Part shown: in pieces, positions 1 through 5,762 of the stretch
Numbering within the stretch: position 1 is the stretch's first letter
How the letters are laid out: each line of letters begins with the position of its first letter
Source of the DNA: Candidatus Melainabacteria bacterium GWA2_34_9
GTDB lineage: Bacteria > Cyanobacteriota > Vampirovibrionia > Gastranaerophilales > UBA9971
Assembly: GCA_001784535.1 (NCBI GenBank)
Contig: MFRJ01000065.1
Location: forward strand, 3,964-9,725
Direction: 5' to 3'
DNA length: 5,762 bases
Program-made: the position numbers and the translations under genes
Notes under the pieces: generated by a model
What the model was told of the DNA's origin: nothing
Seen by the model: the letters and a program-made list of their open reading frames with translations, nothing else
The model's database searches: none

Positions 1-28
1 TAACAACATTTACGAAAGAATGGGAATT

Positions 29-364
29 TTAGATTAAAAATATGTTTTTTATAGCTTCTCCAACTTGCTCTGAATCTATAAGACTTAAAGAACCTATTTT
101 TTTAACTATAACTCTCTCATCAACTGAAAACATTTTAAATCGAATTACAGAAGCAGCTTTTAATCCCGCATTTTCTAAATAAGTAATAGGTATGTCATAT
201 TTCCATGTGCTGTGTTTCGCGCTTGTAACCATCAGTAAAACTATATGTTTATTAATTTCTTGATATTCTGTATTAGAAATAACTAATGCTGGTCTTAATT
301 TTTTCTTATCTCTATCAGTAAAGGGAAAAGGAACTGTGATAATATTAAACTTATTATAGATCAC
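29..364 (-). CDS. PemK/MazF-family mRNA interferase toxin of a type II toxin-antitoxin module
   Basis: This is a likely sequence-specific endoribonuclease that cleaves mRNA in the cytoplasm when it is not bound by its antitoxin. Counting from the GTG at 364, the 111-residue protein has the family's N-terminal strand and loop (VPFPFTD, residues 11-17), then the LRPALVIS block (23-30) with the presumed catalytic Arg24. It also has a VTS block (46-48) with Thr47 or Ser48 at the position of the second active-site residue. The length is normal for the family. Start choice: GTG 364 has GAGG (374-371) six bases upstream and overlaps the antitoxin gene by 11 bases. ATG 379 would add five residues but has GGAAG directly against it, and a TTG at 415 would add a poorly conserved-looking leader. 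The overlap implies translational coupling to the antitoxin. The family call is firm. The exact start and the cleavage specificity are not shown by the sequence. Confidence 0.88.
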   Translation of the reverse strand: MIYNKFNIITVPFPFTDRDKKKLRPALVISNTEYQEINKHIVLLMVTSAKHSTWKYDIPITYLENAGLKAASVIRFKMFSVDERVIVKKIGSLSLIDSEQVGEAIKNIFLI

Positions 365-572
365 TATAAGCCTCGTCATCTTCCGGGCTATTCCATTCTT
401 CCAGCGTTGATTCAACTGACTTCAAGTACTCATAGTCAATACTATTCAGCTTCTTTAAAATTACAACATTGTCTTTTATTTCAAAATCGACATTATCACC
501 CGCTTTAATCCCCAAAAAATCCCTAACTTTTGACGGTATAGTTGTTTGGCATTTTTTTGTTAGTTTTGACAT
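354..572 (-). CDS. AbrB/MazE-family antitoxin
   Basis: This 72-residue protein is the probable antitoxin and autorepressor for the overlapping PemK/MazF toxin. Residues 1-45 are a swapped-hairpin AbrB/SpoVT-type DNA-binding domain: the TTIPSKVRDFLGIKAGD segment (10-26) is the family signature, followed by a short VDFEI/VVILKK strand pair. Residues 46-72 form an acidic tail ending in WNSPEDDEAYSDL, the kind of C-terminal segment that wraps the partner toxin and neutralises it. The ATG at 572 has AAAGGT (587-582 on the minus strand) nine bases upstream. The order antitoxin then toxin is standard for these modules. The gene is complete, with no frameshift. What is seen is the domain signature, the acidic tail and the partner. 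The pairing and autoregulation are inferred from the family. Confidence 0.9.
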   Translation of the reverse strand: MSKLTKKCQTTIPSKVRDFLGIKAGDNVDFEIKDNVVILKKLNSIDYEYLKSVESTLEEWNSPEDDEAYSDL

Positions 573-576
573 TATT

Positions 577-636
577 GTATTACCTTTAGCATTATTAATA
601 CTATTATCAATTTTACTACATGTATTACCGTATTAC
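577..636. repeat. Three GTATTAC heptamers: candidate antitoxin operator
   Basis: The plus-strand heptamer GTATTAC occurs at 577-583, 622-628 and 630-636. The last two form a tandem pair one base apart that lies in the spacer and touches the -35 box of the candidate toxin-antitoxin promoter. The first sits between the antitoxin ribosome binding site and its start. An 8-base perfect palindrome TACATGTA (617-624) overlaps the middle copy. AbrB/MazE-type antitoxins commonly bind repeats at their own promoters, so these are plausible operator sites. That role is inferred from position only. Confidence 0.35.
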
Positions 637-638
637 AA
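610..638 (-). promoter_or_regulatory. Candidate sigma70 promoter of the toxin-antitoxin operon
   Basis: On the minus strand, TTGTAA (638-633, four of six consensus bases) and TAAAAT (615-610, five of six) are separated by exactly 17 bases. Transcription would begin near 604-603 and leave a leader of about 30 bases before the antitoxin ATG at 572. The spacing and position are good, but the region is AT-rich, so chance matches are possible. Confidence 0.5.
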
Positions 639-799
639 GGCGAATTAATTTAACGATAAAAAAGCTTGAAATTTAAATTCTTGAAAAAATTATTCAATAA
701 ATTTCCCCATGCAAAGACTTTCCGAACAGTAGCTTTTTAGTGTATATTTTTGGTGTGCTAAAAAATAAAAATATATTAAGAAGATTGAGGATTATATAA
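639..799 (+). promoter_or_regulatory. Upstream region of the M16 peptidase gene with a weak candidate promoter
   Basis: No gene is visible between the antitoxin promoter and the M16 start. A TATATT -10-like box (772-777) lies 16 bases after a poor -35 match, TTGGTG (750-755). It would give a short leader that still contains the GAGG ribosome binding site at 787-790. Another possibility is TTGAAA (666-671) with AATTAT (688-693). A 7-base inverted repeat, TTTTTAG (734-740) and CTAAAAA (758-764), could form a weak hairpin. None is strong enough to prefer with confidence in such AT-rich DNA. Confidence 0.25.
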
Positions 800-3448
800 A
801 TGTACAAAAATTTTATCGGTTTACTTGTGTGCTTGGTTTTTTGCATAAGTACTATTTGCTATGCGCAGGACAGCCCACCACAAATTTATCACCTTAAGAC
901 CGGGCACACTGTTGTAATTAAAGAAAATCACACAAACCCTATTGTAACCGTTGATACATGGGTAAATACAGGCTCCCTTAACGAAAACCCTAAAAATAAC
1001 GGCGTTTCTCATTTTTTGGAACATCTTTTGTTCAAAGGAACAAAGAATTATAAAACAGGCGAAATTGATAAAATTATTGAATCAAAAGGAGGAAGATCCA
1101 ATGCAGCCACAAGCAAGGACTTCACCCATTTTCATATAACCATCCCGTCAAAAAATGCTGAAACAGCTATAAAACTTAATGCGGATATGCTTATTAATGC
1201 AGCTATTCCTGAAGCTGAACTTAAAAAAGAAAGAAAAGTCGTTATAGAAGAAATTAGAAGGTCTGAAGACAGCCCTGACAGTCAGCTTTTTGACAATTTA
1301 ATAGGTCTGATTTTTAAGACGCATCCTTATAGATATGAAACACTCGGAACTCAAAAAATTATCGAAACTATTCCGAGAAAAGAAATACTTGCGTATTATC
1401 ACAAGTATTATGTGCCTTCAAATATGACCACGGTTGTTGTTGGAGATGTCGATACCCAAAAAATTCTTTGTGTTCTTGAAGAAAACTATAAAACAGAAGT
1501 TTCACATAAAGTTATTCTCCCTAAATTCACAAGAGAAGCCACCTCTTTAAAACCGCAAACAAAAATAGCAAGAGAAAAAGTTAATTTTGGCTATATCTTT
1601 ATGGGATTTAAAGGCGTTCCAATGACGGATATAAAAGAAAGCTATGCTCTTGATCTTGCTGCATCTATACTCGGGGGCGGAAAGAGTTCAAGGCTTTATC
1701 AGGATTTAAAAGAAAAACAAAATATTGTTTCTTCTATAGACGCTGGGCATTATTCGCTGAGAGATGATAGTATTTTCTATGTATCAGCAGATTTTGAGCC
1801 TTCTAAATATCAAATAGTAAAAGCCTCTATTGAAAAAGAACTAAAAAAACTTAGAGAAACAAAAGTTTCCAATGAAGAATTAAACAGAGCAAAAACTCAG
1901 TCAGAAAGAGCTTTTGTTTATGGCAATGAATCAATAGAAGACGTTGCAGGATCTCTTGGCTATTATATGTCAATAGAAGGCAATATTGATGCTTATACTA
2001 ATCATTTAAAATATATAAACGCTGTAACAGCGGATGATATTCAAAAAGCCGTACAAAAATATGTTAAATCTAACGGAATGGCGCTTTCAGTGCTTCTGCC
2101 AAAAAACGAGAAAAAGGAGATTAAAACCGGTTTTGCAGTTCCCATAGGGTTTGTAAATGTTAATTCTGTTTCACAGACTCAAGCCCCTTGCAAAATCGCA
2201 GAGAAAACAATTTTAAACAACGGAATAACATTGATAACAAACCCGAATACTTCAAATGATATCATTTCGCTAAGTGTTTTTGTAAAAGGCGGAAAACTTT
2301 TGGATTCTCCCCCTGGAATAACAAACCTTTTGACAAAGACTTTGTTACAAGGAACAAAAACCAGAACTGCTTATGAAATTACAACAGCTGTAGAAGACCT
2401 AGGAATAGTTATTTCTCCTGTTCTTGATTCAGATTGTTTTGAAATTCGGCTTAAATCAACAAAACAGGATTTTGATAAAGCATTCGAAATACTTACTGAT
2501 GTGATTAACAATCCTGCATTTTACCCCGAATATGTAGAGAAAGAGAAACAAAATATAGTTCAGGACATTGTAAAATCAAGAGATCAACCCATGTCAAAAG
2601 TTTCTGAAGGATTTTCTCGTGCTATCTATCCCAATCATCCTTATGGAAATATAGGCACAGTGCTTGAAAAAAGCGTTCCTTCTTTAACAAGGGAACAATT
2701 AATAGATTTCCATAAAAAAATATTTATTCCGAAAAATATGGTTGTAGCCGTTTCAGGAAATATAAATAAAAATGAAATAATCCAAAAATTTACTGAGTCA
2801 TTTCCATGCTCAACAGGAGAAAAGCTGACACTCAAACTTTCTCCAGCTGTTACGAAACTTTTTGCTAATAAAATAGTTACTCAGAAAGATGAAACAGCAG
2901 CTGCTTGGATGTTAATGGGTTGGCCAGTTGAAAGTATTCATAATACGAAAGATTATGCGTCACTTCAAGTCATTAATTCAATACTTAGTGGTGGCATGAG
3001 TTCAAGACTTTTCAAAACTTTCAGGGAAAAACAAGGCTTATGCTACAGCGTTGGCAGTTCTTCTCCTGCAAAAATGGATAGTTCTTTCTTGGCAATGTAT
3101 ATAGGTACAGAGCCAAAGAATATTGAACTTGTAAAAAGTAAGTTTTTAGAAGAAATGACAAGATTAAAAACCGAAACTGTAAGCCAGGAAGAACTAAATG
3201 ATGCCAAGCAGAAACTTATAGGCGGATTCCTTCTTGGTCAAGAAACTAATGCGGATAAAGCTCATTATTTAGGTTGGTTCGAAATAATTGACAAAGGTTT
3301 CAAGTTTACTTATGATTTTCCTGACCTGATAAATTCAGTAACCTCCGAAGATGTAAAGAGTACGTCAAATAAATATTTTAACTCCCCTTACGTACTTTCA
3401 ATCGTTGCACCGGAGAAAAGCATGCAAAGCTTGAATAAGGAAAAATAA
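800..3448 (+). CDS. Secreted M16-family zinc metallopeptidase, two fused M16B subunits
   Basis: This 882-residue exported zinc protease has a signal peptide (residues 1-22, cleavage expected after CYA) and therefore acts in the periplasm or at the envelope. The mature part is two M16B subunits in tandem, joined near residues 435-465. The first half carries the inverted zinc motif HFLEH (71-75; ligands His71 and His75, general base Glu74) and the third ligand, Glu151, in VIEEIRR. The second half aligns closely (GVSHFLEHLLFKGT with GITNLLTKTLLQGT) but has lost the site: His, Glu and His become Asn509, Thr512 and Lys513. It instead carries the FREKQGLCYSV motif with Arg742 and Tyr749, which the first half lacks (Lys304, Ser311). 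This is the single-chain form of an active plus non-zinc subunit pair that closes around unfolded or short peptides. The ATG has GAGG nine bases upstream. The gene ends two bases before thrB. The substrate is unknown. It is not a pitrilysin/insulysin-type M16A protein judging by the motif style. Confidence 0.93.
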   Translation: MYKNFIGLLVCLVFCISTICYAQDSPPQIYHLKTGHTVVIKENHTNPIVTVDTWVNTGSLNENPKNNGVSHFLEHLLFKGTKNYKTGEIDKIIESKGGRSNAATSKDFTHFHITIPSKNAETAIKLNADMLINAAIPEAELKKERKVVIEEIRRSEDSPDSQLFDNLIGLIFKTHPYRYETLGTQKIIETIPRKEILAYYHKYYVPSNMTTVVVGDVDTQKILCVLEENYKTEVSHKVILPKFTREATSLKPQTKIAREKVNFGYIFMGFKGVPMTDIKESYALDLAASILGGGKSSRLYQDLKEKQNIVSSIDAGHYSLRDDSIFYVSADFEPSKYQIVKASIEKELKKLRETKVSNEELNRAKTQSERAFVYGNESIEDVAGSLGYYMSIEGNIDAYTNHLKYINAVTADDIQKAVQKYVKSNGMALSVLLPKNEKKEIKTGFAVPIGFVNVNSVSQTQAPCKIAEKTILNNGITLITNPNTSNDIISLSVFVKGGKLLDSPPGITNLLTKTLLQGTKTRTAYEITTAVEDLGIVISPVLDSDCFEIRLKSTKQDFDKAFEILTDVINNPAFYPEYVEKEKQNIVQDIVKSRDQPMSKVSEGFSRAIYPNHPYGNIGTVLEKSVPSLTREQLIDFHKKIFIPKNMVVAVSGNINKNEIIQKFTESFPCSTGEKLTLKLSPAVTKLFANKIVTQKDETAAAWMLMGWPVESIHNTKDYASLQVINSILSGGMSSRLFKTFREKQGLCYSVGSSSPAKMDSSFLAMYIGTEPKNIELVKSKFLEEMTRLKTETVSQEELNDAKQKLIGGFLLGQETNADKAHYLGWFEIIDKGFKFTYDFPDLINSVTSEDVKSTSNKYFNSPYVLSIVAPEKSMQSLNKEK

Positions 3449-3450
3449 TT

Positions 3451-4389
3451 TTGAAAATAAGCGTTAAAGTGCCTGCCACAACTGCCAATCTCGGTCCCGG
3501 TTTTGACTGTTTCGGTATGGCTCTTACCCTTTATAATAAAATCACTCTTGAAGAACTTGTTTATCCTGCTAAAGGACTGGAAATCAATATTATTCCTGGC
3601 GAACAAGACAATGAAACTGCACTTCTTACAATTCCTACCGATAAAACCAACATTGTTTATAAGGCCGTAGAGCTTTTGTATAATTATGTTGGTCAGACTC
3701 CGCCTGATTTAAGGATAAACATTCAGACAGATATTCCTATTGCAAAAGGACTTGGAAGCAGTGCTTCTATTATTGTCGGAGGAATACTGGCTGCGAACAA
3801 ACTTCTCGGAAATCCTGCCGACGAAGCGGCTCTTTTGTCTATTGCAAATGACCTTGAGGGGCATCCAGACAATACAACACCTGCAATAGTAGGTGGGTTT
3901 TGTATCTCATCAGCAGAAGAAGACGGAAGTGTTATTTATAAAAAAATTGAATGGCCTGAAGACTGGAAAATAGCTGTTTGCATGCCTGATTATGAACTTG
4001 CGACGCAAATTTCCAGATCGATACTTCCTGAAGCAGTTAAAATGGAAGATGCTGTCTTTAATCTTAAAAGAAGCGCAATGTTTATAGATGCTTTGCATAC
4101 CAAAGATTCCGAATTAATGCGTTATGCGCTCAGGGATAAACTTCATCATCCTTACAGAAGCCGGTTAATCCCAGGTTTCATGGAGATAAAAGAAGACCTC
4201 GCAGAGATTCCTACTGTTATAGGAACTGTAATAAGTGGAGCAGGCCCAAGCATAATCGTAATTTATGAAAACAATAATTTTGATGACATAAACAGAAGAA
4301 TTAGTACTGTTTGGGAATCACTCGGCGTTAAAGTTACTGTCAAAAAGCTTAATATAGACACTAAGGGTGCTGTTATCCTTTCTCAGTAG
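3451..4389 (+). CDS. thrB: Homoserine kinase (GHMP kinase family)
   Basis: This cytoplasmic enzyme phosphorylates L-homoserine with ATP to O-phospho-L-homoserine, the substrate of threonine synthase, in threonine biosynthesis. The 312 residues are full length for the family. Motifs in order are: VPATTANLGPGFDCFG (7-22), the N-terminal GHMP motif typical of homoserine kinases; PIAKGLGSSAS (96-106), the ATP phosphate-binding loop; EGHPDN (136-141); the LRDKLHHPYR segment (227-236), characteristic of ThrB; and ISGAGPS (261-267), the C-terminal GHMP motif. The start is TTG at 3451, which puts the conserved VPATTANLGPG at the usual distance from the N-terminus. AAGGA (3437-3441), inside the last codons of the M16 gene, serves as its ribosome binding site, and only two bases separate the genes, so it should be co-transcribed and translationally coupled. 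No other threonine-pathway gene is in the window. Mevalonate or shikimate kinase is unlikely given the ThrB-specific segments. Confidence 0.95.
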   Translation: MKISVKVPATTANLGPGFDCFGMALTLYNKITLEELVYPAKGLEINIIPGEQDNETALLTIPTDKTNIVYKAVELLYNYVGQTPPDLRINIQTDIPIAKGLGSSASIIVGGILAANKLLGNPADEAALLSIANDLEGHPDNTTPAIVGGFCISSAEEDGSVIYKKIEWPEDWKIAVCMPDYELATQISRSILPEAVKMEDAVFNLKRSAMFIDALHTKDSELMRYALRDKLHHPYRSRLIPGFMEIKEDLAEIPTVIGTVISGAGPSIIVIYENNNFDDINRRISTVWESLGVKVTVKKLNIDTKGAVILSQ

Positions 4390-4404
4390 AAGATTTGAAC
4401 AGAA

Positions 4405-4450
4405 TGGCAATAATTTTCCTTTTTGAGGTAAAATATTGTCAGTAACAATA
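4405..4450 (+). promoter_or_regulatory. Weak candidate promoter and inverted repeat upstream of the small membrane protein
   Basis: In the 79-base gap after thrB, TAAAAT (4429-4434) resembles a -10 box (five of six), with a poor -35 candidate, TGGCAA (4405-4410), 18 bases upstream. A perfect 6-base inverted repeat, TATTGT (4434-4439) and ACAATA (4445-4450), separated by five bases, lies where transcription would start and just before the ribosome binding site. It could be a small operator or a weak leader hairpin. It is too short and has no T-run, so it is not a terminator for thrB. Confidence 0.25.
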
Positions 4451-4452
4451 CC

Positions 4453-4460
4453 AAAGGAGG
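4453..4460 (+). promoter_or_regulatory. Strong ribosome binding site of the 33-residue protein
   Basis: AAAGGAGG ends eight bases before the ATG at 4469. It is the closest match to the anti-Shine-Dalgarno complement in the window and is the main evidence that the short downstream reading frame is translated. Confidence 0.75.
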
Positions 4461-4468
4461 CAATTAAT

Positions 4469-4570
4469 ATGGAATTCCTTCGTAATAATAAAAAAACTAT
4501 CATATTAGTAATAACTCTAACATTTATACTTTGGACAGTTGCAGGAATGATGCTTCCTCTATTTATGTAA
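4469..4570 (+). CDS. Small single-span membrane protein of 33 residues, function unknown
   Basis: I do not recognise a named family. The reading frame encodes a basic N-terminus (MEFLRNNKK, with Arg5, Lys8 and Lys9) followed by one hydrophobic segment from about residue 10 to the end (TIILVITLTFILWTVAG and then MMLPLFM). This predicts a cytoplasmic N-terminus and a single inner-membrane span with almost nothing exposed beyond it. It has no signal peptidase site or lipobox. The ideal AAAGGAGG sequence eight bases before the ATG makes translation likely. It sits between thrB (79 bases upstream) and the M23 gene (42 bases downstream), on the same strand. The N-terminus resembles in style the membrane anchor that begins PpiD/SurA_N-type chaperone proteins, so a remnant of such a gene is an alternative. 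However, no chaperone-like sequence follows the stop. It may be a standalone small envelope protein; this is inference. Confidence 0.6.
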   Translation: MEFLRNNKKTIILVITLTFILWTVAGMMLPLFM

Positions 4571-4612
4571 AAAAGAACGCACAAGCCAAAAACAAATGGA
4601 ATTTATTGAAGA

Positions 4613-5749
4613 GTGAATAGTGGATTCAAAAAAACATTAAGCTTATTTTTAGCTGTAAATATATTAATAGTTGGCGTTTTATGCTTTTCTTTACCTGCAA
4701 ATGCTTGGTATGAAAAAGAAAAAGCAAAAATACTCAATAAAATTTTTGAATTAAAAAGAAAAGAAAAAGTCGAAATTAAAAATCTGTCTAAAAAACAAAG
4801 AAATCTTGAAGATACAAAACAAAATATACAAGAATGCCAAAGTAAACTGGAAACATCAAGATCAAATCTTGAATCCCTTCAACATAAGCTAAACAAGCTT
4901 TCTCGAAATCAGGAAGAAGTTGCGGGTTCTGCCGGAAAAAGAATACGGGAACTTTATAAGGGCGAACGCGTTAATATTCTTCATTTGATTTTTTCAGCAA
5001 ATGATATGGGGACATTCCTTGACAGACTTTATTATCAGAAAATAATTGCCAAAAAAGATAAATCTATTCTTGAAAATCTAAGAATCAGAGCCAGAGAAAT
5101 AGATCAATCAAGAATGTCTATTGAATACGAAAAAAACAATATAGCATCCAATTTAAGCGTAATGAATCAAAAAAAATCGCAGCTTAATTCGTCAATAAAA
5201 TCCAGTCAATATCTCATTAACAAACTCCGAACGGATAGAGCAACTTATGAAAAAGCTCAACAGGAGTTGGAATATCTTTCAAATAGACTTGAAAATCAAA
5301 TCAGGCACAGCAAAATAACAAAGATGGTTGCTAACAGCAAATTTATAAGACCCCTGGCAGGTTCAATCACTTCGCCTTTCGGATGGAGAAGACATCCTAT
5401 ATTTGGAAGCAGAAGGTTTCATACCGGTGTTGATATATCAACCTCGTACGGCACACCCATTAAAGCTTCGAACGACGGCAAAGTTATTTTTTCCGGTTGG
5501 TATGGCGGCTACGGAAAAGTTGTAATTGTTGACCATGGAAATATGAATGTCGGTTCTCACAAAGGCAAAAGATTTTCAACGCTTTATGCCCATATGTCAT
5601 CAATTGCTGCAGGAAATGGAAGTAATGTAAAAAAAGGACAAGTCTTGGGTTATGAAGGAACAACCGGATACAGTACCGGTCCTCATTTGCACTTTGAGGT
5701 AAGGATTGAAGGAAAACCTAATAATCCGCTGACCTATGTAAGACTGTAG
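4613..5749 (+). CDS. Secreted EnvC-like coiled-coil protein with C-terminal M23 (LytM) peptidase domain
   Basis: This 378-residue envelope protein probably cuts peptidoglycan cross-links, or activates an amidase, during cell division or wall remodelling. Residues 1-31 are a signal peptide (KK, hydrophobic core, cleavage after PANA). Residues 33-235 are a long, charged, coiled-coil-forming region rich in Lys, Glu, Gln and Asn. Residues 246-375 are the M23 domain: SPFGWRRHP (254-262), the zinc ligands His270 and Asp274 in FHTGVD, then LYAHM with His327, and GPHLHF with His358 and ligand His360. All catalytic positions are kept, so unlike EnvC or NlpD, which are degenerate activators, it looks enzymatically competent. 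An extra loop (about 311-320) precedes the LYAHM strand. The GTG at 4613 is the first possible start after an in-frame stop and places the signal peptide correctly. Its ribosome binding site is weak, with GGA about 12 bases upstream. The window ends 13 bases after the stop. Confidence 0.93.
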   Translation: MNSGFKKTLSLFLAVNILIVGVLCFSLPANAWYEKEKAKILNKIFELKRKEKVEIKNLSKKQRNLEDTKQNIQECQSKLETSRSNLESLQHKLNKLSRNQEEVAGSAGKRIRELYKGERVNILHLIFSANDMGTFLDRLYYQKIIAKKDKSILENLRIRAREIDQSRMSIEYEKNNIASNLSVMNQKKSQLNSSIKSSQYLINKLRTDRATYEKAQQELEYLSNRLENQIRHSKITKMVANSKFIRPLAGSITSPFGWRRHPIFGSRRFHTGVDISTSYGTPIKASNDGKVIFSGWYGGYGKVVIVDHGNMNVGSHKGKRFSTLYAHMSSIAAGNGSNVKKGQVLGYEGTTGYSTGPHLHFEVRIEGKPNNPLTYVRL

Positions 5750-5762
5750 ATCAACTCACAAA

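Noticed and set aside
1..37. Possible C-terminal tail of a plus-strand gene entering from the left (NNIYERMGILD then stop at 37, or TTFTKEWEF then stop at 32).
   Set aside because: Two different frames are open over this short stretch and neither can be preferred from about ten codons; the NNIYERMG tail is only loosely reminiscent of an acetyltransferase end.
660..700. AATTTAAATT palindrome (670-679), paired CTTGAA copies (665-670 and 680-685) and TTGAA/TTCAA inverted repeat.
   Set aside because: They are low-complexity AT-rich sequence in which such matches are expected by chance.
3388..3606. A 72-codon minus-strand frame across the M16-thrB junction, and similar antisense frames inside M16 (821-1024, 2641-2835) and thrB (3910-4098).
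   Set aside because: They lie antisense to genes with clear family motifs and look like chance frames in AT-rich DNA.
4390..4440. A rho-independent terminator after thrB.
   Set aside because: There are short T-runs but no GC-rich stem in front of them.
4318..4584. An 88-codon minus-strand reading frame covering the thrB end and the gap after it.
   Set aside because: It is antisense to the thrB end and to the well-supported 33-residue gene, and its sequence has no recognisable domain.
1..5762. CRISPR arrays, tRNA or rRNA genes, insertion sequence ends or transposase genes.
   Set aside because: I saw no spaced repeat array, no cloverleaf-like conserved tRNA segments and no transposase motifs; the toxin-antitoxin pair alone does not prove a mobile element.

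Overview
The window is AT-rich (about one third G+C by eye) and gene-dense. It reads as chromosomal DNA of a low-GC bacterium using the standard bacterial code, because tryptophans are TGG and no TGA falls inside a gene. Two exported peptidases have classical signal peptides: a fused double M16 metallopeptidase and an EnvC-like coiled-coil plus M23 protein. Together they suggest a diderm bacterium. A Vampirovibrionia/Melainabacteria-type or similar low-GC diderm would fit, but this is a guess from codon style and gene content; no marker gene fixes the taxon.

Layout. Positions 29-572 (minus strand) hold a compact type II toxin-antitoxin module. An AbrB/MazE-like antitoxin comes first and overlaps a PemK/MazF-like endoribonuclease toxin. 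A plausible sigma70-type promoter lies just upstream at 610-638, and three GTATTAC heptamers sit around it as a candidate autoregulatory operator. Positions 573-799 are a divergent intergenic region between this module and the rightward genes. No gene is visible in it.

Positions 800-5749 (plus strand) hold four co-oriented genes. The first is an 882-residue secreted M16 peptidase made of two fused M16B subunits. Two bases later comes homoserine kinase (thrB) with a TTG start. After an 79-base gap comes a 33-residue single-span membrane protein with the strongest Shine-Dalgarno sequence in the window. Last is a secreted EnvC/M23-type murein hydrolase or hydrolase activator with a GTG start.

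How they work together. M16 and thrB are almost certainly co-transcribed and translationally coupled, although one is an envelope protease and the other a cytoplasmic threonine-pathway enzyme, so this looks like positional rather than functional linkage. The small membrane protein and the M23 protein may form a second transcriptional unit or continue the same one. No convincing rho-independent terminator is visible anywhere. Most of the window is ordinary. The points that most merit a second look are the tiny membrane protein and the split of catalytic signatures between the two halves of the M16 protein.
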